64,000 nucleotides of DNA from assembly GCA_022570795.1 (NCBI GenBank), contig JAKUDP010000010.1, positions 1,240,001 to 1,304,000 of the forward strand, given 5' to 3'. This document shows positions 10,856 to 23,450 of the stretch, piece after piece. Origin of the DNA: Sphaerulina vaccinii (Eukaryota > Ascomycota > Dothideomycetes > Mycosphaerellales > Mycosphaerellaceae). How positions within the stretch are numbered: the stretch's first letter is position 1; each line of letters opens with the position of its first letter. The position numbers and the translations under genes are program-made. A model generated the notes under the pieces. It ran no database searches, had not been told where the DNA came from, and was given only the letters and a program-made list of their open reading frames with translations.

Positions 10856-11973
10856 CTAGAACTTCTCCTGCGCTGGTCGCAAGTCAAGCTCGTGAGTCCT
10901 AAGCAATGTTAGTCAATCCTGTCAGTTCTAGTCTTCGCTAGACGGCTCACCATAGTGTTGGGTGTTGGTTATGCAAGTACAGGTAGGTCTGACCCACAGC
11001 CTCTGCGGCGATATGCTTGCCGGTTTGGATCTCCTGTGTATCGGCAGATGCGTCTATGTCGCTAGTGAGCGACTGTCTCGGATTCTGAGTGCGGTCGAGT
11101 CCACGCTTACCAGATATGCGGCCATTTGCAATTGCGTGAGCAACATGAATGCCACGAGGGCTCATCTCTCTTGCCAGAGCTTGTGCGAGTTGTCTCACAC
11201 TGCCACGAGACGCGCCGTAGCTACCGTATTCAGCATTGCACCGCAAAGCACCCTTCATCGAAAATAAGCACTCATCTCTGCATCGGGATACAGGTTTCAG
11301 AACTTACGAGCGTTCCGGTGAATATCAATGTGCCTTTCTTCTCAGCTCCTTCGGCAAGCGTCTTCTCTCCATGGTCTTCGAACATACGCTTGATGGCCTC
11401 TTGTGAGAACACCATAGCACCTCCGACGTCTGCAGACATACTCAGATCAGCCAACTCCACTACAACGAGGCTTCTAAGCTATCAAAAACTTACAGGACTC
11501 CAGCGGAGCCATGAACTCTTCGTATGTTTCAGACCTACGAAATCGTAAGCACAAAAACCATAATCATATGTTTTAAGATAGGTCACGCCTAAGAGACTTA
11601 CATGAAGGGCTTCTTGGAGCTGTTCTTGATAGAGAAGACGGCAACCCTCAGCTTGAGACCTTCGAACGATTTGTGGCTTTTGATATCGCTGAATGCCTTG
11701 CGCAGGTTGTCGGGCGAAGTATCTGTAGGGAATGTCTCCAGTATAGCACCGGGGTTGGAGGAACGCAAGGACTTCGCCAGGTCGTTCAACGGCTCTGGTC
11801 TTCTGGCCAGAAGAGCAACAGCCATGTTTCCTTGAGTGCCTGAGAGCACGCGAGCGATTCCGGCACCGGTCGTCGGACCAGCGCCAATGATGATTGCGAG
11901 ACCTGAGTTCTGATCAGTTTCAACTAGTCTCTTGCAGTATCGATGCTGATCGAGCTATACCTTTAGGTGCCAT
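10856..11973 (-). CDS. short-chain dehydrogenase/reductase (SDR), six exons
   Basis: Exons on the minus strand: 11973-11961, 11902-11602, 11534-11494, 11459-11308, 11252-10951 and 10898-10856; total 852 nt, 283 residues, in frame throughout. Exon 1 encodes only MAPKG's first four codons plus one base. The Rossmann cofactor motif is GAGPTTGAG near the N-terminus. The usual catalytic Y-x-x-x-K position reads Y-G-A-S-R (in GSYGASRGSVRQLA), so Lys is replaced by Arg. The C-terminus (WTHELDLRPAQEKF) ends as in related fungal SDRs. An NAD(P)-dependent oxidoreductase fold is clear from the family; whether it is an active enzyme is uncertain. No neighbouring biosynthetic genes suggest a pathway. Confidence 0.85.
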
Positions 11974-12338
11974 CTTGATGTGTTGCTCTAATGTCAGAGA
12001 TGTAGATTTAGTCAAAGGTTCGCGGTGGGAATAACGTTGTCTGAAGAACATATAGCCAACCTCTTACGTCAGTTTCCGTCTTCGTCTAAGCGGCATACCT
12101 GCATACACAGTCAACGGAGCTAATTGGAAGATCACAATGGGTTCGCGGAATGGGTATGGTTCTTGAGTCAAGTTTCAAGTATATTGTATTTGTTGTAATA
12201 AGATTTGTGTACATACGGACGGATAAGTGAAATCCTTTCGCCGCCTTGAATCTTCGGCGAGTGTGGTCTTGAGTCCTTTTCGTTCACCATAGCATGTTCG
12301 TGATGTCGTGAGCTCTTGCTTCCAATTCATATTCTTGT
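11974..12338. other. intergenic between SDR start and Ssn6 stop
   Basis: 365 bp that must hold the SDR promoter (minus strand) and the 3' UTR of the Ssn6 gene. No further gene seen. Confidence 0.5.
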
Positions 12339-15256
12339 CTAAGCTGGTCCGTCGCCGTTCGCCACTGCAGGCGCCGATGTACCATTGGCTGAAGGCTTTG
12401 GACTGCTCCTGCGACTTTCCTGTTTCGTGACTGATCTCTTGTCTTCGTCACCGCTGTCATCATAATTCTCATCAACGTCCATTTTCCGCGCAGCAGGCTC
12501 AAACACTTGTGGAGGTGCAGGCTGTGGAGGTGCAGGCTGTGGAGGTGCAGGCTGTGGAGGTGCAGGCTGTGGAGGTGGTGGAGCTCGTTGCTCTTCTTGT
12601 GGTGGTGCAGAAGTGCGTGGCGATCTCTGTGTGAAGGATTGCATCGGTGGCAGTGATGGTGGATGATGTGCAGCTTCGGAAGGATTGTATGCAGATGTTG
12701 GCCGTGGCTCATCTATCCGTCGTAGCTCCGAAGGACTACGATATGGATGTGGTGGTGTACCCATCTTCGCGGGCGGGGATGGTCTCTGCATTTTGATCTC
12801 TTCCAGCCTTGATCGGTTGTCCTCAGCCATTGGCTTCTTGGCCGCACCAGGATTTGGATCATCCTCCCACTCTCGATGTCGTTTCGGTGCTGCACTACCC
12901 GGTCTTTCTTCACGTTCGCGTGCTGCAGCATCAGCAGCAGTCTGGGCAGATGTTGGTGGGGGCGCGCCACTCGCGATGCTTGGGGCTGCAGGATTTGGAT
13001 GATGCTCAAATGGTGTGCGTGGTGGTCCAAATTGGCCAGCGCTGGGTGATGGAGCGGGATTGCCGATAAGTGGTCGAATCTCTGGCTGATTTTCTTGCTG
13101 GCGAGCATATGGTGGAAGTGTTTGGCCTGCGGATGGAGTCGACATACCATTGGAGTGTGATGGTAGTGGCCCGTTTGAAGGATGAGACATGAATGGAGGT
13201 CGCTGAGGCTCATGTGCTTGCGAGGGTGGCCCGTGATGCGGAGGAGGACCCTGCTGTTGCTGCTGTAATTGCTGTTGAGCTTGATGGGAAAGACCTGGCT
13301 GGAATTGAGCCGGAGTTGGGTGCTGTCCCTTTGGCGAAGGCGACAAGCCTCGATGAGGCGGTGGTGGTGGACGCTGCGGCTGCGCCTGCTGATCTTGATA
13401 CTGCCTTGAAGGTGGCGGACTTGGCTGTCTGGGAGGTTGCGGCTGTTGTTGCTGTTGTGGACCCGGACCGTTCGGTGGGCCTTGGGGAGGGCCCTGCTGT
13501 GGCCCTTGTTGAGGACCTTGCTGTTGCTGCTGCGGTGGCAGTCGGTCGCGCTGCTCGTATGGGTTCAGTGGCTGAGGCTGCATCTGCGGATTCTGCAAAT
13601 CTGCCAGTCGGTTTCCGCCCCAGTTGTTGCCCGCGGCGAGTGGCGGCGGCGCAGGACCTGGAGGAGGAGGGTTCTGCGAGTGTGCTCCCCACTGAGGACC
13701 AGGAGGACCGCCTCCCAACGCACCAGGCTGGTAGGCTTGTGGGTGGACGTCTTGTGGCAGAGGCGCACCTCCCTGGTTAGGCAGACCATTCGTGGGTTGA
13801 CCTTTGAGAAGAGCAAGTCGTGCTTTGATATGCACGTTGGTCGGATCGAGATCAGCGGCCCGCGTGTATGCGTCAAGAGCGTCACTTGTTTGGTTGTTGC
13901 AAGATTCGTACTGCAAGGGCGTTAGCTTGTTCCTTCGTGGAATTGACCTTCATGCGCAGACTTACCAGAGTACCGAGATCGTACCAGACCTCGGAGATGT
14001 TAGGGTTCAATCTTATTGCCCGAGAGTACGCATCAAGTGCGTCTCTGTACTGGTTGATTTGGTAGTAAAGCACACCAATGGAGCACCAGAAGGTCGGGTT
14101 GCGACCATCGCGATAGACAGCTTGTTGATAAGCTTCATACGCCTTTGGGTACTTCTGCTGTGACATGTAGCATCTGCCGAGCAAATACCAACTTTGAGCA
14201 TCAGTTTGATCTGCACCCCGTCAGCCACGAACATAAAAGACAAGGGTAGAATGTCAACATACCCGACGCGACCGACTTCTCGAGATATTCAATAGCCTGC
14301 TCTTGACTGGTGAAGCTGCTGCTCTGTTGATGATGCAGCCAACCGAGCTGTTGCAGGACTTTGGCGTGGTTGGGATCACGTTCAAGCACCCGAGTATAAG
14401 CAGCTTTGGCAGAGTCGTACTGGAGACGTGTTAGCAAGAGACAGTGTGGTGACAGCAGATTGCACTTACGTCTTTCTGTTGTTCATGGACGTGGCCAATT
14501 TGAAACCAGATGTCTTCCTCACTGAGAGGACGAGGAGGATCATTGACGATATATCGAAAGCACTTTCAAGAAGTCAGCATGAGAACCGCGCATGTTGATC
14601 ATGTAGCTTACCTCCAGACTCTGCGAGAACTTCTGCTGCTGCTTGTATATGATACCAAGTCTGAAGTAGATCTCATTTGCCTTCTCGAATCCAGGCTCCA
14701 TGCGCATGACCTGAGAAAATGCCTCCTCTGCATGTTCCAAGCTACCATATCGATCGTAGAGGATACCAATTCCATACCACAACTTCGGCTCTTTGGGATC
14801 CGGCAGATGATAAAGCGCCTGTTGGTAGGCAGAATAGGCTTGCTGTAGGTCGTCCATCATAAGATAGCAGTGACCAAGGCTGGACCAGACTTCGCCGTTT
14901 GTGGGCTCCACTTTGAGGATCTGCCTGAGATACTCGACGGCGGCAGTGAACTGATCCTTGGAGCGCAGTATACACGATATAGCCAGCATCGCCGGCACAG
15001 ACCATTGGTTGAAGTTCATGGCGCGCTCGTAAGCTTGTGTAGCGCCATCGAGTTCGCCCATGACCTCTGACAGATTGCCCAATTGCAGCCATACCGACTC
15101 GTTTGTTAAGCGTAGATACTCGGCAGCCGACTTGCCAGGCGGGATCTGTTGCACAATAGGACCTGAAGGTGGAGGAGGAGGACGCGCAGGGCCACCGCCT
15201 CCATAATGGTGTTGTTGATGCGGCAGTGGACCCGTGGGCGACTGCTGGGCAGCCAT
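12339..15256 (-). CDS. ssn6: Ssn6/Cyc8-type TPR transcriptional corepressor
   Basis: Exons on the minus strand: 15256-14612, 14562-14470, 14419-14263, 14210-13966 and 13910-12339; 903 residues. After a Pro-rich N-terminus (residues 1-45) come about ten tandem tetratricopeptide repeats, starting near VWLQLGNLSEVMGELDGA and ending near RAADLDPTNVHIKARLALL. The rest is a long Gln/Pro-rich, low-complexity tail with polyQ runs and a short Pro-Ala-Pro-Pro-Gln repeat. This order (short N-terminus, ten TPRs, long Gln/Pro tail) is that of yeast Cyc8/Ssn6, which joins Tup1 to form a global corepressor recruited by DNA-binding proteins in the nucleus. The introns fall inside the TPR region. Identification is secure from the TPR block; the tail is too biased to compare. 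Confidence 0.92.
12511..12570. repeat. 15-bp tandem repeat, four perfect copies, in the Ssn6 tail
   Basis: Four uninterrupted copies of GGAGGTGCAGGCTGT lie inside the Ssn6 reading frame and encode a five-residue Pro/Ala/Gln repeat on the minus strand. The unit is a multiple of three, so copy-number change would keep frame. Confidence 0.95.
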
Positions 15257-17427
15257 GCTGTGTATGGGTACGAAGAAACAATCGTGCTCGCGACTGAGAA
15301 GATGAAGTTAGCATCGGTCTATCAAGTGGTGTTGAAACGCCAAATCGGAGAGGGTCGACCAACAGGTGACGTTCAGCTCAGCGTGCCTGCCTGTCTCGCA
15401 AGCTGTTCGATGTGAGGAAACCGCAGAGCCGCAGAAATGGGGCATGCACGATACAAAAGAGAGTGTATGCACAGTTGAGAACCAGAGTGAAGCGCAACAC
15501 GTGAAAGCTTCCAGCGATAAAGCGTGTGTTGCTCCAAAGAGTGCTTCAGGAGAAAGAGAGAGGAAAGGAAAGGGAAGGAACAGCGCGAGCAGAGAGATGC
15601 CGATGCGAATCTACTCTGTCCAAACATTCTAACCTTACCCACTGCTCGACAAGGTCAGAGGTGAGTGGAGCGGCTGTGGCGCTGGACGCTAATGCATGTG
15701 CATTGTGGGATCGGAGACCCATGTCACTCCACTTCTACGATATGCTATATCGAGGGCTGGGACAAAGGGCTGTACAGAAGTCCACCATGTTCCGCCAGCA
15801 GAAGAATGTGCCGTGATTGCGCTCACTCGATAACTTACTCATATCCCTCAACGGTAAGCAAAGAACAAGTCCCAAGGAACAACTGCTGCAGTATTTATAT
15901 CGGGCCCAGCCTCCATGTGTACAGTGTGCTGGCACAAAAACCGTTACCGTACCAGAGTTCGTCCAAGTTCGCGGCAGCCATGATGCAGCCGAGGCTGCCG
16001 CTTGGGATGCTTGTACGCATTCCCAGATATGAGAGGTCATGGCACGCCCATGCCGGAGCCAAGCTAAACGCTGTGACACAGTCTCCGAAAAGCCAGACGT
16101 GGTTCAGCAGGCAGCGGGTCGCTGCAGGAGTGTCTGCACCACAACCACATCACTGCACGCGTCTCGTCAGTTCCTCCAGGGCGGAACTGCTCTGATGATG
16201 ACAGTCCTTGGACGTGGTCAAGGTGTGCTTATCCACATTGTTCTCCTCCAGCATGATGTTGATTGTCCCGGGCGTAACAAAAGGTGTGCTGGCGAAAGAC
16301 ACCAGTAGTAGTAGTGAAGAACAGACGTGGAAACCTGCACGTTGCCCAGAAATGCATTGATGAGCAGATGACAGCGACATGCATCCACACTCCATACTTG
16401 TGATGGTTGTGCAACTGTCTCAGAACGCATCCCCTGGCAGGTTGTGCTTCATGCAATGTGGTTGAAGCTTCGGCTGATGTTGTCGCACAAGCAAGAGCAG
16501 TGGACTCCAGAGAAGCAGAGACCACGCGTGTGAGACGGATCCTGCATGCGTCGCCCGTGCGGATGACCGCTTTAACCTATTATAGTTCGTTAACCGGACT
16601 GTGGAGGTTCTACCGTTGCGGCGACACGGCGGATATGTCTTTCGCAACATCGCGTGAAATCTACCAGCTCCACAATGTGGATGGTGCCATGGTAGTAGAC
16701 CGAGCGTAGTTTGACAGGCTGTGAATACAGCATCACAGCATACGGGGTGTTACGAAAGCTAGGCACCACGAGCAGAAGAAACCCAAGGAAGACGCTACAC
16801 AGCAGGCACGTTCAGCGTTACAGTACTCACGGCAGTCTTTGCCACTTACTCTGACCACTCGAGCGGCAGAGTGGCTCCTCTATTCAGCTAAGTTACTCAG
16901 GTACCGACTACTGTCACTTCATCACTCCACGATCGCCAAGATACGATAAGTTAAGGTTAAGGGCTGGTAATTTGGGTTGGAAGCTTACAATCTACCAGCC
17001 ACGCGCAACAAATCGGCAAATGGTGGTTGGCAAAAGACGCAACGCGATCATCAGCTGCCCATCTCATCAGTATGAGAATCGCGAATCAAGTGAGATGAAC
17101 ACAGCTCGTTCGGACCTCTCAATACCATGATATGCAAGATAAGACATCGCACTTTTCCCGACGTTACTCGCTGTCTTATATCATGCTGCTACATAGCACG
17201 GAGTATTTCAACGGCCACACACGTGGGAGTTCGTGCCACTGTTTCACCCTGGACAAACTTTCCTGCTGACGGCAACGTTTACGATGAAAAGCCAGCATGC
17301 CGGTTCGTATAATGATGAATGCAACGTTCTTCTTGTCTATCTGCTTCATAACGCTACAGCGGCTTTTCTGCACTCATTTCGAGTAATATGTTCTCCTTTC
17401 ATGCATAGAGTGTCGTTCACGTCATCA
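15257..17427. other. intergenic region upstream of Ssn6, no gene seen
   Basis: About 2.2 kb. It contains the promoter and probably a long leader of the Ssn6 gene; a purine-rich tract lies around 15545-15590. Open frames are short and overlapping, with no recognisable domain. The left end of the Sec31 3' UTR is at the far side. Confidence 0.5.
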
Positions 17428-20400
17428 TCAGGACTTTGTAGTAGCCTTGCCAATTGCAATAAGTCGTTTGACACCAGCCTACATCACCAAATTAGTATCT
17501 TTACATATAAGCAATTGTTTAAAGTAGACTTACCATCCAGTATGTGCCCTCAGTCTCGAGCTTGGCTTGCTGCATTTCATTGAAACGTGCTTGCGCCTGG
17601 TCGAAGTCCTTCTGCTGAACAAGCTGTGCAATCTGTACCATCTGCTGTACAGTATCAGGCTGAAGCAGATCTTCATTGTTCAGATGATCAAACAAAATGT
17701 TGATTCGCTTCTCCATGTCCTCAACTTGAGGCTTGAAGGCTTGCGGTGCAACGGACTTTATGCGACTGATTTCGGGCGTTAGCAGATCGACAATTGGCTG
17801 AGCGCTCGCAGGTATGTGTGATCGATCACCGCGCGGGTATCTTGGTTGTGCTGGCGTAGATGGCGCTTGTGGTTGATGAGTTATAGAAGGAGGTAGCTCT
17901 TGCTGTGGAGTCGGAAGCTGCTGCACAGCAGGCGATGGGCCACCACGAGCCGGAGGAGGTCCGCTTGAAGCTTTGGGTGGGCCTCGAGGAGGTCCGCTAG
18001 GAGGAGGGCCTACAGGCGCTCTCGGTGCTGCCGCCTGTTGTGGGGGGCCATATGGCGTCTGCTGAGGTGTCTGCTGCGGTATCTGCTGTGGCGCGTACGG
18101 CCCTTGTGGTTGACCTTGGGCTTGGTATGGGTTGGGTGCGACATTACGCTGCTGTGGGCCTTGGCCAGGCAGGGTCGATGGCTGCGCTCCCGGCGCTGGT
18201 GCGTATCTGTTCGACGGAGCCGCGCTGGAGATCGATGGAGGTGGTTGGTATGGTGATGCACCTCGCTGTACAGGAGGCGCAGGAGGCATGGGCAGAGTGG
18301 AACCCTGGTTCTGTGTAGGCATGTGTGGCGCATAGGCGTTGGCAGCAGAAGATGGGCGTTGAATCGGAGGCTGCATAGGCGCAGCTAGCGGGGAAGTCAC
18401 ACGTGGTGGCCCCTCGCCAGCTTTTGGTGGAGGAGGCAATGGAGGAGTTGGTTTCTGGAAGCCGTGTGCAGAAGGAGGCCCAGGTGGAGGCGACATCGCG
18501 TTCTGTGCGCCAGGAAATGGGGCGGCTACTGGCTGAGGACCAGGTGTGTTTCGTCGAGGTGTTGGCTGGCGTCTATCAAGGAACCCTTCTGGCATATCGT
18601 TCCAGTCTCCTGTCTTCTTCGCCAAAGCAGCAGGAAGGACTGCCGGTGAGGCAGTAGAGCCTCGAGGTGGAGGTGGCAGTGGAGCCTGCTGCTGAGGTGC
18701 CTGATAGCCACCATATGATGGCTGGCCATAGGGAGCAGGTGTCTGAGCAGGTGTATAGCCAGAAGGTGCGTATGCGTTGCTTGACGGAGCATATGGAATC
18801 GATGCCTGTTGAACGTTTGGAGTTCCGCCGACAGGCGCGTACGGAGATGATATCGGGTTGCGTGCCTGATTGATGAGAGGCTGTGCTGGCTGGGCCTGTA
18901 CTGGCTGCACAGCAGACACTGGCTGGAATGCGTTCATCGCGGGCTGTGGACGGGCACCCCGCTGAGTTGTGGCAGGCTGTCGTGCTGCGGCGGTAGCCTT
19001 CTTCGTCGCTTGCTTGATGCGTTGTTGTGAGGTCTCCGCACCTGCATATTTGGCTGGTAACAAGTCGAGATATCGCTCGGCAGCAGCAAGCTGACCATGT
19101 GAAGCGAGAATCTCAGCATATTCCGCGTAGAGACTGTAGAGTGGTGCCAGTTTCCAGTCTGCTGTCGCTTGCAATTCGGTGTCGCTGAAGTTGGCCACCT
19201 TACGGAAGACTGAGACCTTCTCGATAAACTCTTGCAGACATTTAGCGTGCACTGAGAAGTTGTTGTCTGATTCTGATTTGTCCTGCGCGTCCTTTTCATG
19301 TTCTTGGAGCTCAGCGACCCAGTTGATGACCACCTTTTCAAGCTTTGCGCCCGCGAGATAGCAAAACGAGGCGTCACGTCGGAGCGTCTTTGAGCCATCG
19401 TCATTCTGGAACGCTTCCTCCAATCGATCACCCAGAGCTTCACACAGATCAGCAAACTCCTTCTCGTCTGCATAAGTGCACAAGGTAGCCATGACTTCTT
19501 TCCAGTTGTCAAGCTCAGCGTTGTGTACAACATCCCACAGATTCTTGCCGACGATGCTTGCAAGCAGCCGAAGGTAGTTTGGCCTCTTGGTCTTCTTCTT
19601 CAGGTAGGCCGATTGTGCTTTGTCAATGCACTTTTGACCGCCACAGACAGCAATCATGAATGCATCCGACATGCGATCTTCCTTCAGACAGATATCCAGT
19701 GCCTTTTCGAATTCGCCTAGCATCAATGCTTGTGTAATGTTCTTGTCTGCATCCGACTCCGATCCGGTGTATATCTTGAATGGGTTGTTGATCTTTGCGC
19801 CTTTCGAGCCTGCCAGATTGGCAAGGAAATTGTCCTCGCCATCTCCACTGCCGAAGAAGTCGTCATCGATGTTGCCATTCGTTTTGCTGTCTCCGTTGAC
19901 TGCGAGCTTCTCTGTAGCCTCAGACAAGTCCTTGGTAGCCTCATCCTCGAAGCCAAGATGCTGTCTAAGTTTCTTCCTGGAGCTGCCCGTGTTCAGTGTG
20001 TTGATTACTTGCCAATCAGACTTCTCTTCGTCAGTCTTCGCCTCCTCTATCTTAGCAGCCAGGATGGTGGCGAGATCACCCGAGCCAAGCTTCTCCTCGA
20101 ATTTGGTAGTGGCCTCTCCGATAGTGCTGTCAACTTCGAATGTCTCGATCGAAACCTTGCTCTTCCGCGAAGCATCAGCACCCACTCGTATGAGCTTGCC
20201 ACCAAATCCAAAGGTCACACTAGCCGGTCTGCCAGCCCATCTAGGCGCTTTCGGCAAATTGAACGAAATCCCCTGTGGCTGTGATTGTGCTTTTGCGAAG
20301 AAGTCTTCGCCGTCAAGTGCTTGGTTGGCTGACCCTTGATCCTCCGACTTGGGGTTTGTGCTCTGTGTAGAAGTGATGAGGATCTTGCCATCAAAGGAGG

Positions 20401-21364
20401 CGCTTGCGATCAAGCTTGGATTATGCGGATTCCACGTCGATTGAAACGCCCAGTTGGACCCAGCCGCAAAGTCGCCATAACGCTCGCCAGTCTTGGGGTT
20501 CCAGCAAATGGTTCGGTTGTCCTTGCCGCAGGAGAGTAGCAGGTCTGGATCCTGCACACACCACGACAAGCCCAACACACCCAGCTCGTGACCCTTCAAT
20601 GTCCGTTCTGGCGCACTGCTGTTGCGTAGAGTCCACAAGAAGATGAGCGGCTCCTGATCGTTAGGCGTTGCTGTAGCCAACTTCGTACTCTCTTGCGGAT
20701 CCCATGCTACTGCACTGACAGCTTTCCGACCCTGATTGTTCAATGTCAAAATGTCCCTCTTCTGCTTGACATCCCAGACCGTTACGAAGCCACCACTGCT
20801 GCCAGTGGCCAGGATAAGTGCTGTCTTCTCTTGCTTGTTCCAGTCCAGACATTCAATATCATCGGCTCGTGCCACACTTGCTCCCAATCGAGAAGGGTTG
20901 GCCATGTTGTTCAGATCGTATATGTAGATCTCGCCCTTTGCGCCCACTGATGCTAGCATGTTGTGTCTGTATGGGTTCCATTGTAGAGCTCGAGCACTTC
21001 CGCTGTGCTTAGTCGTTCGCGAGATGAAGGCGTCTGCAGAGCCATTGCGGAGCTTCTGAGCATCCCAGAGATCCACGCTGCCATTCTCGAGGGCGCCAGC
21101 AATCACTCCCAGAGGATACTTCTCGTCTGGAGCGCTCCAGGCAATATCGTTGAAGCCAGAGTCGGTGGTAATGCTGCCAGCTGGCGTCAACTCGCCGTCG
21201 CCATGAAGCTCGTTGAGTCGCGGATCCCACAGCTCCAGCTTGATCTCGCTGGAGAAGTCATCGCCAACAGCACCGGCTCTCGTTCCTGTAGCCACGAGCG
21301 GTGCGCCGCTGCCAGGCGACCAGGCGAACGCGGCGGTGCGTGGAATCTCTCGTAGTCGAACCAT
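17428..21364 (-). CDS. sec31: COPII outer-coat subunit Sec31
   Basis: Two exons on the minus strand, 21364-17534 and 17478-17428 (55-nt intron with TACTAAT-like branch site), 1293 residues. The start is the ATG of MVRLREIPRT; the frame above it has no conserved content. Residues 1 to ~345 form a WD40 beta-propeller (LQWNPYRHNMLASVGAKGEI, CLDWNKQ and similar blades). Around residues 550-800 lies the alpha-solenoid ACE1-type region (ITQALMLGEFEKALDICLKE; AVCGG; LRLLASIVGKNLWDVV). Then follow a long Pro/Gln/Ala-rich linker and a conserved C-terminal helical domain ending GVKRLIAIGKATTKS. Sec31 with Sec13 makes the outer cage of COPII vesicles at ER exit sites. The tiny last exon is easily missed; without it the protein loses its conserved last 16 residues. 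Confidence 0.95.
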
Positions 21365-21737
21365 GGCGGGGGGCGGTGGAGGAGATGTTGGAACACAAGA
21401 GGAGGGAAAGGGAGGAGACAGTCGTCGCGCGATCAATGGTCTCTCATGAACACAAGATAACAAGAGAGAGGTGGGGAGAGGTGGGAAGGAGTCTCCTTAA
21501 CAGTACGTATAGTAGCAGTGGTAGTTAGCAACGTTTCCATAATATGTTGATTGCTAGCGAGACCCTTTGCTGGCTGACTAGGGACTCCCCCATCGGCCAA
21601 AAGATTCTGGCTAGGCTGACTCCCTCACTTCTCACTTCGAGGCTTCCGACTTTTGCATATGCCAATAACTTAGATCGAGGTCTCATCTGATACAAGGACG
21701 ACATTCCACATTCGAAGGATAACACAAGTCCAACACC
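21365..21737. promoter_or_regulatory. divergent promoter region, Sec31 / RRM protein
   Basis: 373 bp separate the two divergently read start codons, so both promoters must lie here. No specific regulator site is claimed. Confidence 0.6.
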
Positions 21738-22298
21738 ATGACCGACGTTGCCAAACAGACCAAGACAGTCTTCGTTGGCGGTCTCGATCAACAAGTCACC
21801 CAGCAGACTCTTCACGATGCCTTCATCCCCTTCGGCGACATCACAGACGTCTCATTACCCAAACCCGAGCTGTAAGCATCATTTTCACTTCTCAACAGTA
21901 TCGAAACGACTAACACTTCTTGAAATAGTGCATCGAACAAAGATCCCCATCGAGGTTTCGGCTATGTAGAATTCTCCCTCGCAGAAGATGCTCGTGAAGC
22001 AATCGACAACATGGACCAATCCGAACTCTATGGCCGCGTGATTAAGGTCAATCAGGCCAAACCACAGAAGAATCACGATGAAGGACTAGGGAGTCGTACG
22101 GCAATTTGGGAACAGGTATGGACTTCCTTTTCCGAATGCTGATCAAAGTTCGGGTTGTGCTGACCATGTATTGCTTTATAGGAAGGCTACGCAACCAAAT
22201 ACAATGTGGAAGAAGATGGTGGCGACGCAGAGGGCGCTCCTGAGGACCCGATGCAAGGTCTCGAGGGTCTGGCAGAAGCAGGCCCAAGGATGCAATAG
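21738..22298 (+). CDS. small RRM protein related to the RRM of cyclophilin E
   Basis: Exons 21738-21871, 21929-22115 and 22182-22298; 145 residues. The introns have clear GTAAGC/GTATGG donors and TAG acceptors; the first has a GACTAAC branch site. One RNA-recognition motif fills residues ~9-88. RNP2 is TVFVGGLD and RNP1 is RGFGYVEF. The surrounding pattern (AFIPFGDITDVSLP; AEDAREAIDNMDQSELYGRVIKVNQAKP) closely follows the N-terminal RRM of metazoan PPIE/Cyp33. No peptidyl-prolyl isomerase domain follows; the tail is a short acidic/Gly segment. The family link suggests a spliceosome-associated or mRNA-binding role; that is inference. Confidence 0.88.
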
Positions 22299-22587
22299 TC
22301 ACTGTGGTGCGAGTTGTTCCCTCTTACTGAATTTAGCGTGGAGTTTTAGGCGCTTTGAAGCCAGGGTGGCTCGGAAAAAGTTTGTCTCCTGAGCGTCAAC
22401 AGAATCATAGCATTGTTCATGGTAGAGAGTGATCGAGGTCCTGTGAGACATTCAAGCACTCTTCATTATATGTCCAACCTAGAGTTGCTATCTGAGACGC
22501 CGTTCTTCATGATTCACTGGGTATCCCTCCTTCGCAAAACATATCTTCTTCGTACATCCACATGTCCATACATCGATGACATGCTCT

Positions 22588-23450
22588 TTATTGCGCCGCT
22601 GCAGGAGCAGCACCGCCTTGTGGTGCGGCAGCAGGTGTTGCCATTCGTCGACCCACTAACGCAGAACATAAATTAGCAGACATACCAGTAGAATTGTCCT
22701 GCCTGACGTACTGATTGAGCGAGAGAAGAACGAAATGCCAATCATGAAAGCCCACGAAGGGATCATAGAGAAGTAGTGCACAGCGTATCCCAGAGGAACA
22801 TTGAGACCATACTGTGCGAGGGGTCCATCGAATGGGTGGAAGAAGCCCTCATATGGCTCAGTCTCGAGGTACTTTTCTTGCAGATGAATGGCGGCCAGCT
22901 GGGTAGCGGTAACAGTGGTGCTGTTCAGCTTGATCGATCGCACAGTCGAGGCTGGTGTCGACTGGTCGGCAAGTGGTTGTGGGAGCTGGAGATGGAGGAG
23001 CGATGGAGGAGATACAGCCCAGGCGTGGCAGAGAACACCATCGGTCTCACAGTCCAGAATCGCAAGGCGCGGCGGCTTTGGGGAAGCTGCTACCAAAGTG
23101 ACAGACTCGTTGAAGGCAGTCTCGGCGCGCGTGCATCTCCCGTAACATGTCTTGTTGCCGCCCGTCACGAACACTTCCCAAGTCTCGATTCCAGGCGCCG
23201 CGGTCGATGCGCCAGGCTTGATAAGGTCCTTGTGATTCTCCAGAGTCAGACGATCGACTTTCAGGTCGGCCACCTTAGCAGCAACAGCCGCGACAGGATC
23301 GGGAATCGATGCTTGTGTGGCCTTCTCCACGACTGTCGACACGCTGGCCGTGGCCTTTGCGAACCAGCCCTTCACCTGGTCGAGGATCGGGATTTGCTGT
23401 TGAGCGGCAGCGAGCGCAGGAAGCGCGAGGATGAGGTTGGTGGCGCGCAT
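22588..23450 (-). CDS. secreted/ER single-pass membrane protein with thioredoxin-like region
   Basis: Exons 23450-22712 and 22655-22588 on the minus strand; 268 residues. A signal peptide (MRATNLILALPALAAAQ) opens the protein. The central part (about residues 88-175) resembles a thioredoxin-type fold: WEVFVTGGNKTCYGRC gives a C-x3-C pair, LAILDCETDGVLCHAW a second pair, and PPSLLHLQLP resembles the cis-Pro strand. Near the C-terminus a hydrophobic segment (SMIPSWAFMIGISFFS) looks like a membrane anchor, followed by GRRMA and an Ala/Pro/Gln tail supplied by exon 2. Several N-x-S/T sites are present. I do not recognise a named family; an ER-membrane redox or folding role is only a possibility, since the Cys pair is not C-x2-C. 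Confidence 0.75.

Noticed and set aside
10856..15256. Secondary-metabolite cluster suggested by an SDR near a Zn2Cys6 regulator
   Set aside because: There is no backbone synthase, P450, methyltransferase or transporter nearby, and the neighbours are housekeeping genes.
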